From Streptacidiphilus sp. P02-A3a (lineage in GTDB: Bacteria > Actinomycetota > Actinomycetes > Streptomycetales > Streptomycetaceae), in assembly GCF_014084105.1 (NCBI RefSeq), contig NZ_CP048289.1, forward strand, positions 2,489,922-2,553,921: DNA of 64,000 nucleotides. The letters run 5' to 3'. Made by a program: the position numbers and the translations under genes. This document shows, piece by piece, positions 8,793 through 17,379 of the stretch. The number at the start of each line of letters is the position of its first letter. The first letter of the stretch is position 1. The notes under the pieces are model-generated. The model was given only the letters and a program-made list of their open reading frames with translations, did no database searches and was not told where the DNA came from.

Positions 8793-9248
8793 ATGATGAT
8801 CGGACCGCAGCGTCGCCATCCGGGCGAGCTGGAGGCCGGAGTCCTCGCCGTGCTGTGGTCCGGCGGCGGACCGCTCACGCCGGGTGACATCCAACGTGCC
8901 CTCGGCGGCGGCCTGGCCCGCACCACCGTCAACACCATCCTCTCCCGGCTGCACGACAAAGGCGTGGTCACCCGCACGCGTGTCGGCCGGGCTTTCGCCT
9001 ACGCCCCGGCCCGCGAGGCGCAGGACGCCCCGGGTCTGGCGGCCCGTCGGATGCGCTCGGAACTGGAGCGGGCCGACGACCGGGAGACCGTGCTGGCCCG
9101 CTTCGTCTCCGGGCTCACCCCCGGCGACGAGGACCTGCTGCGCGCCCTGCTGGCCGAGTCCGAGGCCGGGTCCGAGTCCGAGGCCGGGTCCGGGCCCGAG
9201 CGCGGATCCGATGTCCGGGAGGTCCGGGACGCTGGTGACGCCGGGTGA
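8793..9248 (+). CDS. BlaI/MecI/CopY family transcriptional repressor
   Basis: 151-residue winged-helix repressor. The DNA-binding domain is in residues 1-85 (ELEAGVLAVLW..., TPGDIQRAL, ARTTVNTILSRLHDKGVV), as in BlaI/MecI. The C-terminal dimerisation part ends in a low-complexity Glu/Ser/Gly tail encoded by a short repeat near 9160-9200. Start ATG 8793 is preferred, after a GGGAGG-rich ribosome site; TTG at 8790 is equally possible. BlaI repressors are normally inactivated by a neighbouring M56 sensor protease, but no such gene is adjacent here. The nearest M56 gene is about 30 kb away. Likely autoregulated through the dyad at 8698-8711. Confidence 0.88.
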   Translation: MMIGPQRRHPGELEAGVLAVLWSGGGPLTPGDIQRALGGGLARTTVNTILSRLHDKGVVTRTRVGRAFAYAPAREAQDAPGLAARRMRSELERADDRETVLARFVSGLTPGDEDLLRALLAESEAGSESEAGSGPERGSDVREVRDAGDAG

Positions 9249-9311
9249 CGGCTGCCGTGCCGGATCCGGATTCGGCGCCGATCCGGGCGTCCGCCGGGTG
9301 AAGATGGGCGC

Positions 9312-9728
9312 ATGGCTTTCGAGACGCTGACTCTGGAACTCACCACCGGCGACCGCGAGACGACGGTGGACATCACCAGTCGCTGCGCGGAGTTCCTGCG
9401 CGAGGTCGCGCCCGGCCGCAACGGCCTGCTCAACGTGTTCGTCCCGCACGCCACCGCCGGGATCGCGGTGATCGAGACCGGCGCGGGCAGCGACAGCGAC
9501 CTGCTGGCCACGCTGCGCGAGCTGCTCCCGGCGGACGACCGCTGGCGGCACCGGCACGGCACTCCCGGTCACGGCCGGGACCACGTGCTGCCGGGGCTGG
9601 TCGCCCCGCACGCGACGCTGCCGGTGGTCGGTGGCGAGCTGGCACTGGGCACCTGGCAGTCGGTGGTGCTGGTGGACACGAACGGCGACAATCCGCGGCG
9701 CACCGTCAGGCTGTCCTTCCTGGGCTGA
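9312..9728 (+). CDS. YjbQ/UPF0047 family protein
   Basis: 138-residue protein of the YjbQ family, some members of which show weak thiamine-phosphate synthase activity; the true role is unsettled. Conserved pieces: NVFVPHATAGI with His46, IETGAG, the GTPGHGRDHVLPG run, APHATLPVVGGELALGTWQ, and VDTNGD. Length matches the family (130-140). ATG at 9312 has only a weak ribosome site. It lies 63 bases after the blaI-like gene and may be cotranscribed. Confidence 0.88.
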   Translation: MAFETLTLELTTGDRETTVDITSRCAEFLREVAPGRNGLLNVFVPHATAGIAVIETGAGSDSDLLATLRELLPADDRWRHRHGTPGHGRDHVLPGLVAPHATLPVVGGELALGTWQSVVLVDTNGDNPRRTVRLSFLG

Positions 9729-9805
9729 TCCGACCTGGAGACAGCGGCCTGCCGGAGAAATTGTTTGGCATGGACACTGTGCGATCTCATTACCGGCTGG
9801 TATGT

Positions 9806-9839
9806 CTTTGGGTGGTACCTGATCCGGTGCCACCCAAAG
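9806..9839. promoter_or_regulatory. Large 14-bp hairpin/dyad immediately upstream of the SGNH esterase
   Basis: Arms 9806-9819 and 9826-9839 (CTTTGGGTGGTACC against GGTGCCACCCAAAG) pair over 14 bp with one G-U wobble and a 6-base loop TGATCC. The arm ends 5 bases before the GGAGG of the esterase gene. It could be an operator, a leader RNA hairpin, or the terminator of yjbQ. Confidence 0.5.
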
Positions 9840-9855
9840 AGTCGTGGAGGCTCCC

Positions 9856-10668
9856 ATGCGCCCACCCCGCGCACGCTCTCTCCGGACCACCGGCATCGCC
9901 GCCCTCTCCGTGCTCGCCCTCGGCTTCACCGGTCTCGCGATCGCCCCCGCCAACGCCGCCGCCACCGGCTATGTCGCGCTGGGGGACTCCTACTCCTCCG
10001 GAGTCGGCTCCGGCAGCTACATCAGCTCCAGCGGCGACTGCGAGGACAGCACCCTCGCCTACCCGTACCTGTGGCAGCAGGCCAACCATCCCGGCTCCTT
10101 CGACTTCGCCGCCTGTTCCGGGGCGACCACCGCCGATGTGCTCAGCAGTCAGCTGTCCGGGCTCAGCGCCTCGACCGGACTGGTCAGCATCAGCATCGGC
10201 GGCAACGACGCGGGCTTCTCCAACACCATGGAGACCTGCGTGCTGGACGGCACCAGCTCCTGCCTGAGCGCGGTGGCCACGGCCGAGAGCTTCGTCAACA
10301 CCCAGCTCGGGGCCAAACTGAGCGCCGTCTACGCGGCCATCCGCAAGGACGCGCCGAACGCCCACGTGGTGGTCCTGGACTACCCGCACCTCTACCAGGT
10401 GCCCGGGGACTGCCTGTTCGGCATCAGCAACACCTCCCGCAACGCCATCAACGGCGCGGCGGACGACCTGGACGGGGTGATCAGCACCGAGGCCGCCGAC
10501 GCCGGATTCACCTTCGCGGACGTCCGTTCGGCCTTCGACGGGCACGAGATCTGCTCCGACGACGAGTGGCTGCACAGCACCACGCTGCCGATCGACGAGT
10601 CGTACCACCCGACCTCCACCGGCCAGGCCGACGGCTTCCTTCCGGTCTTCAGCAGCGCGGTCGGCTGA
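9856..10668 (+). CDS. Secreted SGNH/GDSL esterase-lipase
   Basis: 270-residue secreted hydrolase. Residues 1-35 are a signal peptide (Arg-rich start, hydrophobic core, ANA/A cleavage near 34). Block I GDSYSSG has catalytic Ser45. GGNDAGF (115-121) is block III, and SYHPTSTGQ near the C terminus supplies the Asp/His pair. Paired cysteines are compatible with disulfides, as in Streptomyces SGNH lipases. ATG at 9856 is taken because GGAGG is at 9845-9849; the frame opens at a GTG four codons earlier. Monocistronic, preceded by a prominent hairpin and followed by a bidirectional terminator. Confidence 0.92.
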   Translation: MRPPRARSLRTTGIAALSVLALGFTGLAIAPANAAATGYVALGDSYSSGVGSGSYISSSGDCEDSTLAYPYLWQQANHPGSFDFAACSGATTADVLSSQLSGLSASTGLVSISIGGNDAGFSNTMETCVLDGTSSCLSAVATAESFVNTQLGAKLSAVYAAIRKDAPNAHVVVLDYPHLYQVPGDCLFGISNTSRNAINGAADDLDGVISTEAADAGFTFADVRSAFDGHEICSDDEWLHSTTLPIDESYHPTSTGQADGFLPVFSSAVG

Positions 10669-10683
10669 CAAGTACGCACCAGG

Positions 10684-10716
10684 GCGCCACTGCTGACCTC
10701 GCGTCAGCAGTGGCGC
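10684..10716. terminator. Bidirectional terminator between the esterase and acyl-CoA ligase genes
   Basis: Perfect 14-bp stem (GCGCCACTGCTGAC and its complement) with a 5-base loop, placed between two convergent genes: 16 bases after one stop and 3 from the other. Confidence 0.8.
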
Positions 10717-10718
10717 GG

Positions 10719-12578
10719 TCAGCTGCGCAGGCCGGTCGGCAGCCGCGGCACGGCCGGTTCGGCGGCGCCGTAGAGCGCCGCGATGTCCTGGGCGCAGGCC
10801 TGGGCCACGGCCCGGCGGCGGAGCTTCAACGACGGGGTGAGCAGCCCCTCCTGCTCGGTGAAGTCCCCGGCCAGTACCCGGAACGAGCGGATCGACTCGG
10901 CCCGGGAAACGGCGGTGTTGGCGGCGGTCACCGCCCGCTGCAACTCGGCCTGGAGCTCCGGATCGCGGGCGGCCTCGGCGGGCGGCAGCCGCGGCTTGCC
11001 CCGCTGCCGCTGCCAGTGCCCGAGGGCGTCCCGGTCCAGCGTCAACAGGGCGGCCACATAAGGCCGGTTGTCGCCGACCACGACGCACTGCGAGACCAGC
11101 GGATGCACCCGCACCCGGTCCTCCAGGACGGCGGGGGCGACGCTCTTGCCGCTGCTGGTGACAATGATCTCCTTCTTGCGGCCGGTGATGCTGAGGTAGC
11201 CGTCGGCGTCCAGATGTCCCAGGTCGCCGGTGGCGAACCAGTTCTGGGACGGTGTCAGTTCGGGCTGTCCCAGGTAGCCCTGGAAGACCTGCGGGCCGTG
11301 CACCCACACCTCGCCGTCCTCGGCGATCCGCACGGTGGTACCCGGGACCGGCAGGCCGACGGTACCGAAGCGGGGCCGGTCCGGTGGATTGGAGGTGGCG
11401 GCGGCGGTGGTCTCGGTCAGGCCGTAGCCCTCGTAGACGGAGATCCCGGCGCCCGCGAAGAACAGGCCCAGCTCCCGGTTCATCGCCGAGCCGCCGGAGA
11501 TGGCGTACCTGGCCCGGCCGCCGAGGGCGTCCCGGATCCGGCTGTAGACCAGCCGCTCGTACACCTGGTGCTGGAGCCGCAGCGCGGTCGAGGGGCCCGG
11601 GCCGGTGCCGAAGGACTGGCGCTCGACGGCGGCGGCGTAGCGCACCGCCAGGTCCACCGCGCGCTCGAACGCGCCGGTCCGCCCGGCCTCCTCGGCGGCC
11701 TGCCGGGCCCGTTGCAGCAACTTCTCGAAGATATAGGGGACAGCGGGCAGGAAGGTCGGCTGGAACGAGGCCAGCGCCGGCATCAGGTCGGCGGGCGCCA
11801 GGCTGGGCTCGTGCGCCAGCAGCACCCCCGCGCGCAGCGCCGCCACCTGCACCATCCGGCCGAAGACGTGGGCCAGCGGCAGGAACAGCAGGGTGGACGG
11901 CCGCTCCGGGCCGCGCTGCCGGAACAGCCCGTGGTAGCGGCCGATCAGGTTGTCGGTCTCGGCGGCGAAGTTGGCGTGGGTCAGCGGGCAGCCCTTGGGG
12001 CGGCCGGTGGTGCCCGAGGTGTAGACCACGGTCGCCACCGACTGCGGTGCCACCGAGCACCGGTGACGATCAATCAGTTCGTCGTCCACGCCTCGCCCGG
12101 CCTGTCGGAGCTCCTTCATGGCGCCCGCGTCCAACTGCCAGATCCGGCGCAGCCCGGGCAGCGCGTCGCAGATGGAGCCGATGGTCATGGCGTGGTCCTC
12201 GTGCTCCACCACGCAGGCCACGGCTCGCGAGTCGGCCAGGATCCAGCGGACCTGCTCGGCCGAGGCGCTGGGGTAGAGCGGGACGCTCTGCGCGCCGATG
12301 GACCACAGCGCGTAGTCCAGCACCGTCCACTCGTAGCGGGTGCGGGACATCAGCGCGACCCGGTCGCCGAAGCGCACCCCCTGGTGCAGCAGGCCCTTGG
12401 CGGTGGCCACCACCTCGTCGCGGAAGGCGGCGGCGCTGACCGTCCGCCAGTCGCCGTCCGGGTCGCGGCGGGAGAGGACGGCCAGGTCGGGGGTGGCGGT
12501 GGCGGCGGCGAAGACGGAGTCGGCCAGCCCTCCGGTCATCGGGGTCTCCGCCAGTGCCGGTACCGAGGACTCCCGCAC
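10719..12578 (-). CDS. Long-chain fatty acid-CoA ligase (AMP-forming)
   Basis: 619-residue ANL-superfamily enzyme that activates fatty acids to acyl-CoA through an acyl-adenylate, probably for beta-oxidation or lipid recycling. The P-loop YTSGTTGRPKG is at residues 186-196, then FLPLAHVFGRM, YEGYGLTETTAA, FATGDLGHLD and the hinge/Lys region ITGRKKEIIVTSSGK. This is typical of the FadD15/FACS long-chain branch. GTG at 12578 is chosen (GGGAG 8 bases upstream); ATG at 12539 is possible, and the open frame to 12806 is not used. Divergent from an alpha/beta hydrolase across two TTACTG-type dyads. Confidence 0.9.
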   Translation of the reverse strand: MRESSVPALAETPMTGGLADSVFAAATATPDLAVLSRRDPDGDWRTVSAAAFRDEVVATAKGLLHQGVRFGDRVALMSRTRYEWTVLDYALWSIGAQSVPLYPSASAEQVRWILADSRAVACVVEHEDHAMTIGSICDALPGLRRIWQLDAGAMKELRQAGRGVDDELIDRHRCSVAPQSVATVVYTSGTTGRPKGCPLTHANFAAETDNLIGRYHGLFRQRGPERPSTLLFLPLAHVFGRMVQVAALRAGVLLAHEPSLAPADLMPALASFQPTFLPAVPYIFEKLLQRARQAAEEAGRTGAFERAVDLAVRYAAAVERQSFGTGPGPSTALRLQHQVYERLVYSRIRDALGGRARYAISGGSAMNRELGLFFAGAGISVYEGYGLTETTAAATSNPPDRPRFGTVGLPVPGTTVRIAEDGEVWVHGPQVFQGYLGQPELTPSQNWFATGDLGHLDADGYLSITGRKKEIIVTSSGKSVAPAVLEDRVRVHPLVSQCVVVGDNRPYVAALLTLDRDALGHWQRQRGKPRLPPAEAARDPELQAELQRAVTAANTAVSRAESIRSFRVLAGDFTEQEGLLTPSLKLRRRAVAQACAQDIAALYGAAEPAVPRLPTGLRS

Positions 12579-12633
12579 GGGCCGCGCTCCCTTCGTCCAG
12601 CCCCGGCGCTCCGTCGCGTCGGGGCCTCGTAAG

Positions 12634-12647
12634 TTACTGGACATTAA
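12634..12647. promoter_or_regulatory. Half-degenerate dyad TTACTGGACATTAA upstream of the acyl-CoA ligase
   Basis: Matches the core of the larger palindrome at 12752-12795 at 10 of 14 positions (TTACTGnnCnnTAA). It lies 56 bases upstream of the ligase start. Together they look like two sites for one dimeric, perhaps TetR-type, fatty-acid regulator; that identity is inference. Confidence 0.4.
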
Positions 12648-12751
12648 CCAGCATGGGCAGAGCGCGGACGATCCCTCCACGTGATCTCCGCATGACCGGC
12701 GGTGAGGTGCGCGCGGTGCGGCCGTCGCGGTCGGGGGCATTGACGCGGCGC

Positions 12752-12795
12752 GGGCCGGGCCATAACTTACTGAGCGGTAAGTTATGGCCCGGCCC
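12752..12795. promoter_or_regulatory. 19-bp perfect inverted repeat upstream of the alpha/beta hydrolase
   Basis: Arms 12752-12770 and 12777-12795 are exact complements around the 6-base loop TGAGCG. The AT-richer centre reads CTTACTGAGCGGTAAG, an operator-like core. The hydrolase ATG is 22 bases beyond the right arm, so the arm may also occlude its ribosome site in RNA. Confidence 0.6.
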
Positions 12796-12817
12796 CGCTC
12801 CGGCAAGGATGTGACCC

Positions 12818-13777
12818 ATGCCCGTCGCCACCTCCCGTTCCACGTTCACCGTGACCGGTCACGACGGCGCCGCGCTGGCCGTCTACGCCGACGGCCCCGA
12901 CGACGCGCCGGTCACCCTGGTCCTGGCCCACGGCTGGACCCTGGACGCCACCGCCTGGCAGCACCAGGCCGAGGACCTGACCCGGTCCCGGGCCGCCGCC
13001 GACGGCGCCGAGCCGACCGGCGCCGTCCGGGTGGTCCGCTACGACCAGCGCGGGCACGGCCGCTCCGAGGGCGGTGGCAGCCGCTGGAGCATCGACCTGC
13101 TCGGCCAGGACCTGGCCGCCGTCATCGAACAGACCGCCCCCAACGGCCCGGTGGTGCTCGGCGGCCACTCCATGGGCGGGATGACCGTCATGGCGCTGGC
13201 CGCCGCCCGCCCCGACCTGATCGCCGACCGGGTCGCCGGGGTCCTGCTCACCAGTACCTCCGCCGGCCAACTCGACCCGCGCGGACGGCCCGAGGCACCG
13301 CTGCGGCTGCGGATCCAGGGACACGCGCAGTCCGCCTTCTTCGGCTACTGCGCGCGCACCGCCGAGCGCTCCGAGCGGATCCGCGCCCACCTGCCGGGGC
13401 CGGAGCGCGGGGTCAACCCGTTCCTGGTCAAGCGCTACCTCTACGGCCCGCAGGCCCCGCGCCCGGCGGTGCTGGCCGGAGCCCGCATGATCCACGACTG
13501 CCCGATGGCCGCCGTGGCCGGCTGGTACCCGGCGCTGATGCTGCACGACAAGGCGGGCGCGCTGGAAGCGCTGCGGGAACTGCCGGTGGAGGTGGTGGTC
13601 GGCTCCGGCGACCGGCTGACCCCGGTCGCCCACAGCCGCCGACTGCTGGCCGAACTCCCGCGGGCCGCCCTGCACATCGAGCCGGACTGCGGTCACATGC
13701 TGCTCCTGGAGCGCCCTGAGGTGGTCAGCAGCCGACTCCGGAAGCTCTGCCGAATCGCTGTCCAGGGCTCGAACTGA
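12818..13777 (+). CDS. Alpha/beta hydrolase
   Basis: 319-residue alpha/beta-fold hydrolase without signal peptide. The oxyanion segment LAHGWTLDA is near 37, the nucleophile elbow GHSMGG carries Ser118, the acid is probably in VVGSGDRLTP near 264, and the catalytic His is in PDCGHMLLLERPE near 291. Substrate unknown; pairing with a divergent acyl-CoA ligase and shared dyads suggests a lipid ester or acyl thioester. ATG at 12818 lies close behind the 12752-12795 palindrome and lacks a strong ribosome site. Confidence 0.87.
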   Translation: MPVATSRSTFTVTGHDGAALAVYADGPDDAPVTLVLAHGWTLDATAWQHQAEDLTRSRAAADGAEPTGAVRVVRYDQRGHGRSEGGGSRWSIDLLGQDLAAVIEQTAPNGPVVLGGHSMGGMTVMALAAARPDLIADRVAGVLLTSTSAGQLDPRGRPEAPLRLRIQGHAQSAFFGYCARTAERSERIRAHLPGPERGVNPFLVKRYLYGPQAPRPAVLAGARMIHDCPMAAVAGWYPALMLHDKAGALEALRELPVEVVVGSGDRLTPVAHSRRLLAELPRAALHIEPDCGHMLLLERPEVVSSRLRKLCRIAVQGSN

Positions 13778-13808
13778 CACCTGGGCAGGGGGTAGGCTCA
13801 CGCCGAAT

Positions 13809-13883
13809 CACTGGTAGCTTGTGCGCCCACACCTGTCGTCGTGTCTCGTCCGTGTCCACTGGTACCAGTGCGGTTGCTACCAG
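13809..13883. promoter_or_regulatory. Three CTGGTA-type motifs in the conservon promoter
   Basis: CACTGGTAGC (13809-13818), the perfect 14-base palindrome CACTGGTACCAGTG (13857-13870) and inverted GCTACCAG (13876-13883) cluster in the 147 bases between the hydrolase and cvnA. Likely regulator sites, protein unknown. Confidence 0.4.
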
Positions 13884-13924
13884 AGCGGTCGGTCGGTCCT
13901 GAGCCGGTCAGTCCGGGGGAGTCC

Positions 13925-16453
13925 ATGCGCTTTCGCAGCAGATCCATCCGCGCGAAACTGGTCGCGCTGCTCGTGGTTCCGCTGTTCTCCCTCTGCGCGC
14001 TGTGGACCTACTCCACCGTCACCTCGGTCGGCCAGGTCTGGTCGCTGACCCGGATCGGCGGCGAGTACGGCTGGTTCGGCACCCCCGCCGACGACGTCTC
14101 GCTGGCGATCCAGGACGAGCGCCGGGCGGCCGTGGCCTTCGCCGCCGCCCCCTACGGCCAGGGCGACCTGGCCACCCTGCGCCGCGCCGAGCAGGCCACC
14201 GACCAGGCCGCCGCCGTGTTCACCGCGCACGCGGGCGACCGGCACCGGATGGAGGGGCTGAACAGCACCCAGCGGCAGGCGGTGAGCGGGGTGCTGCAGG
14301 AGATCGAGTACGTCCAGTCCGGACGGGCCGAGGTCGAGCAGCACACCCTCGACTGGTCCCAGGTGTACCTCAGCTACACCGGCGCGCAGGACCCCTTCTT
14401 CACGCTGCGGCTGGCGCTCACCGACCTCCCGGTCGGCAGCCTCACCCGCGAGGCGGGCGACCTGAACGAGCTGGACCGGGCCCGGGAGTACATCTCCGAG
14501 GAGGACGCCCTGATGGCCGGGGCCCGCACCTTCGGCTCCTTCAGCCAGGCCGAGTTCCAGGAGTTCCTCACCGCCGCGAGCGGTGAGCAGCTGCTCTACC
14601 AGGTGCACCAGGCGCAACTGCCGGTCGCCGAGGCCCGGCTGTTCGAGCAGTTCACCGGCGGCACCGAGTACATCGCGCTGACCAACCTGGAGGACCGGGT
14701 GGCGAGCCTCGGCGAGGCCGCGGCTGCCCGCGACATCTCCGCCGTCACCTGGGCGACCACCCTCAACACCACGCTGCGGGACCTCAGCACCATCGACGCC
14801 CAGGCCGCCGCGCAGTCCCAGGCCCAGGCCCGCTCGTACGCCCTGGGCGTGATCTCCCGCCAGGGCGTCGTCGGCGCGGTCGGCCTGTTCGCGGTGCTGC
14901 TGTCGCTGCTGGTGTCGATCCGGATCGGCCGCGGCCTGGTGCGGCAGCTGGTCGGCCTGCGCGACTCGGCGTTCGAGCTGGCCGGGGAGCAGCTGCCGGA
15001 GGTGATGCGGCGGCTGCGCGCGGGCGACCGGGTGGACCTGGCCACCGAGATCCCGCAGGTGGCCGCCGGGGACTCGCGCGGACGCGACGAACTCGCCCAG
15101 GTCGCCCGGGCCTTCAACGCGGTGCAGCGGGCGGCGGTGGAGGCCGCGGTTGAGCAGGCCGAGCTGCGGCGCGGCGTGGCCGCCGTCTTCGTCAACCTCG
15201 CCCGGCGCAGCCAGGCCCTGCTCAGCCGCCAGTTGACGCTGCTGGACGAGATGGAGCGGCGCGCCGAGCAGCCCGACGAACTCGCCGACCTGTTCCGGCT
15301 GGACCACCTGACCACCCGGATGCGCCGCCACGCCGAGGGCCTGATCATCCTCTCCGGCGCCGCCCCCGGACGCTCCTGGCGCCGCCCGGTGCGGGTGCTG
15401 GACGTGGTGCGCGCGGCCGTCGGCGAGGTCGAGGACTACGCCCGGGTCCGGGTGCACCGGATGCCGCCGGTGGCCGTGGTCGGCGGCGCGGTCTCGGACG
15501 TGGTGCACCTGCTCGCCGAACTGGTCGAGAACGCCACCACCTTCTCCCCGCCGCGCACCCAGGTCCGGATCCAGGGCGAGGAGGTCGCCCACGGCTTCGT
15601 GCTGGAGATCGACGACCGGGGCCTCGGCATGGGCGAGGAGGCCCTGGCCGCCGCCAACGAACGGCTGTCCAGCAGCGGCGAGTTCGACCTGAGCGACACC
15701 GACCGGCTGGGCCTGTTCGTGATCAGCCGGCTCAGCGGTCGGCACGGCATCCAGGTCTCGCTGCGCCGCTCCCCGTACGGCGGGACGGCGGCCGTGGTGC
15801 TGCTTCCGCCGGAGCTGCTGACGGCGGCGGTGGCGCGCAGCAGCGAGAGCCGGGTCGAGGAGACCTCGGAGTTCGTGCTGCCCGCCGCGCGGATGCGGCT
15901 GGGCCGGGAACTCCCGCAGGGCGCCGCCCAGTTGGGCGGTCCCACCGGGTCGGTCGGGTCCACCGGGCCGCGCCCGGCACCGGTACCGGCCAGTCAGGAC
16001 AGCGCCGGGGGCCTGCCGCGCCGACGGGCGCTGCCGTCCCGGGTGGACGCCTACGTGGCCGCCCGGGAGTCCGTTCCGCAGCCGTCGGCCGCCCCGGCGC
16101 CGGTGTCGGAGCTGCTGCCGCGCCGGATCCGGCAGGCCAGCCTGGCGCCGCAGTTGCGGGACTCCGCCGAGCGCAGGCGGGCCGGTGAGCCGGAGCCCCG
16201 GGAGCAGCCGGCCCGGGAGCGCTCGCCCGAGGAGGTCCGGGCGACCTTCTCCTCCTACCAGCGCGGCCTGAGCCGGGGCCGCACCGAGTCCCGCCCGCCC
16301 CGGCCGGACAGCGAAGCCCGGCCGGACAGCGAAGCCCGGCCCGACAGCGAAGCCCGACCCGACAGCGAAGCCCGACCCGACTCCCACGCCGACGCCGATT
16401 CCGGCGCGGAACCCCAGGCAAGCACAGCACCAGCGGAAGGACCGGTCCGATGA
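13925..16453 (+). CDS. cvnA: Conservon sensor protein CvnA (nitrate/nitrite-sensor-like histidine kinase)
   Basis: 842-residue membrane sensor of the conservon family, first gene of a CvnA-B-C-D set thought to act as a G-protein-coupled-like membrane complex. A TM segment lies near residues 14-34, a large extracellular domain follows, and a second TM is near 320-340 (VGAVGLFAVLLSLLVSI). Then come a HAMP-like region, a dimerisation helix and an HATPase domain with VHLLAELVENATTFSPP (N box) and DRGLGMGEE (G1). No canonical H-box is obvious, usual for CvnA. The C terminus is long, Pro/Arg-rich and disordered, with an RPDSEA repeat. ATG at 13925 follows GGGGGAG; it overlaps cvnB by 4 bases. Confidence 0.9.
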   Translation: MRFRSRSIRAKLVALLVVPLFSLCALWTYSTVTSVGQVWSLTRIGGEYGWFGTPADDVSLAIQDERRAAVAFAAAPYGQGDLATLRRAEQATDQAAAVFTAHAGDRHRMEGLNSTQRQAVSGVLQEIEYVQSGRAEVEQHTLDWSQVYLSYTGAQDPFFTLRLALTDLPVGSLTREAGDLNELDRAREYISEEDALMAGARTFGSFSQAEFQEFLTAASGEQLLYQVHQAQLPVAEARLFEQFTGGTEYIALTNLEDRVASLGEAAAARDISAVTWATTLNTTLRDLSTIDAQAAAQSQAQARSYALGVISRQGVVGAVGLFAVLLSLLVSIRIGRGLVRQLVGLRDSAFELAGEQLPEVMRRLRAGDRVDLATEIPQVAAGDSRGRDELAQVARAFNAVQRAAVEAAVEQAELRRGVAAVFVNLARRSQALLSRQLTLLDEMERRAEQPDELADLFRLDHLTTRMRRHAEGLIILSGAAPGRSWRRPVRVLDVVRAAVGEVEDYARVRVHRMPPVAVVGGAVSDVVHLLAELVENATTFSPPRTQVRIQGEEVAHGFVLEIDDRGLGMGEEALAAANERLSSSGEFDLSDTDRLGLFVISRLSGRHGIQVSLRRSPYGGTAAVVLLPPELLTAAVARSSESRVEETSEFVLPAARMRLGRELPQGAAQLGGPTGSVGSTGPRPAPVPASQDSAGGLPRRRALPSRVDAYVAARESVPQPSAAPAPVSELLPRRIRQASLAPQLRDSAERRRAGEPEPREQPARERSPEEVRATFSSYQRGLSRGRTESRPPRPDSEARPDSEARPDSEARPDSEARPDSHADADSGAEPQASTAPAEGPVR
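16301..16384 (+). repeat. 18-bp tandem repeat in cvnA (about 4.7 units)
   Basis: Units start at 16301, 16319, 16337 and 16355, plus a partial at 16373, each encoding RPDSEA. Units differ by single bases, so copy number is likely to vary between strains. Confidence 0.85.
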
Positions 16454-16866
16454 CCGCACCGACGAAGCCCTCCAGCGATCTCAACTGGCTGCTGGACGAC
16501 CTGGTCCGCCGGGTGCCGGAGATCCGGCACGCGGTGGTCCTGTCCAGCGACGGCCTGGCCACCGGCGCCTCGGCGGGCCTCACCCGCGAGGACTCCGAGC
16601 ACCTGGCCGCGGTGGCCTCCGGCTTCCACAGCCTGGCCAAGGGCGCCAGCCGGCACTTCAAGGCGGGGGAGGTGCGGCAGACCATGATCGAGCTGGAGCA
16701 GGCGTTCCTGTTCGTCACCGCCGCCGGGGACGGCTCCTGCATGGCCGTGTTCAGCGAGGCGGAGGCCGATGTCGGCCTGGTCGCCTACGAGATGGCGCTG
16801 CTGGTGCGGCGGGTCGGTGAGCACCTGGGCACCGACGTGCGGACCGGCCTGCCCGCCGAGCGGTGA
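16450..16866 (+). CDS. cvnB: Conservon roadblock/LC7 protein CvnB
   Basis: 138-residue roadblock/LC7-domain protein, the CvnB component that links the CvnA sensor to the CvnD GTPase. It begins with the family-typical DLNWLLDDLVRRVPEIRHAVVLSSDGL and has the compact alpha/beta roadblock length. Its ATG overlaps the cvnA stop (ATGA) and its stop overlaps the cvnC GTG start (GTGA), giving tight translational coupling. Confidence 0.93.
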   Translation: MTAPTKPSSDLNWLLDDLVRRVPEIRHAVVLSSDGLATGASAGLTREDSEHLAAVASGFHSLAKGASRHFKAGEVRQTMIELEQAFLFVTAAGDGSCMAVFSEAEADVGLVAYEMALLVRRVGEHLGTDVRTGLPAER

Positions 16867-17276
16867 CCGCGGTGCCGGGGGGAGCGGGGGAGCCCGAGGG
16901 CTGGGCCGAGGAGGAGGCGGAGCAGGCACGGCTGGTCCGCCCGTACACGCTGACGGGCGGCCGTACCTGGCACGCCGAGAGCGACGCGTTCGACGTGATC
17001 GCCCAGATCGCCGCCGCCGAGGAGCACGAGCAGACCGGGGACACCGACCTCGCCGAGGAGCCGGAGCACCAGGCGATCCTGGAGCTGGTGCTGGCGCGTC
17101 CGCTCTCGGTGGCTGAGATCGCCGCCGAGACCGACCTGCCGCTGGGCGTGGTCCGGATCCTGCTGGGGGACCTGCTGGACGCCGGGCTGATCACCGTCAG
17201 CCGCCCGGTCCCGGCGGCGCAGCTGCCCGACGTCCGGATCCTGCGCGAGGTCATCCAGGGCCTGCGGGCGCTGTGA
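16863..17276 (+). CDS. cvnC: Conservon DUF742 protein CvnC
   Basis: 137-residue DUF742 protein, the CvnC component. It has the conserved LVRPYTLTGGRT near residue 24 and a C-terminal winged-helix-like part (LSVAEIAAETDLPLGVVRILLGDLLDAGLI). GTG at 16863 overlaps the cvnB stop. In ordinary conservons cvnD follows almost at once; here the next 1.4 kb hold two other genes. Confidence 0.92.
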   Translation: MTAVPGGAGEPEGWAEEEAEQARLVRPYTLTGGRTWHAESDAFDVIAQIAAAEEHEQTGDTDLAEEPEHQAILELVLARPLSVAEIAAETDLPLGVVRILLGDLLDAGLITVSRPVPAAQLPDVRILREVIQGLRAL

Positions 17277-17379
17277 CCCCCGACCCGGGCGGACAACCCA
17301 GCCCGGGCAGACAACCCGTCGGAACGCTCAACCGAAGGTACGCCGATAGCACCGGCGTTCCCATCAGCAGCACCCGGAC

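Noticed and set aside
13877..16459. An 860-codon frame antisense to cvnA
   Set aside because: Compositional shadow; repeats are the complement of the cvnA tail.
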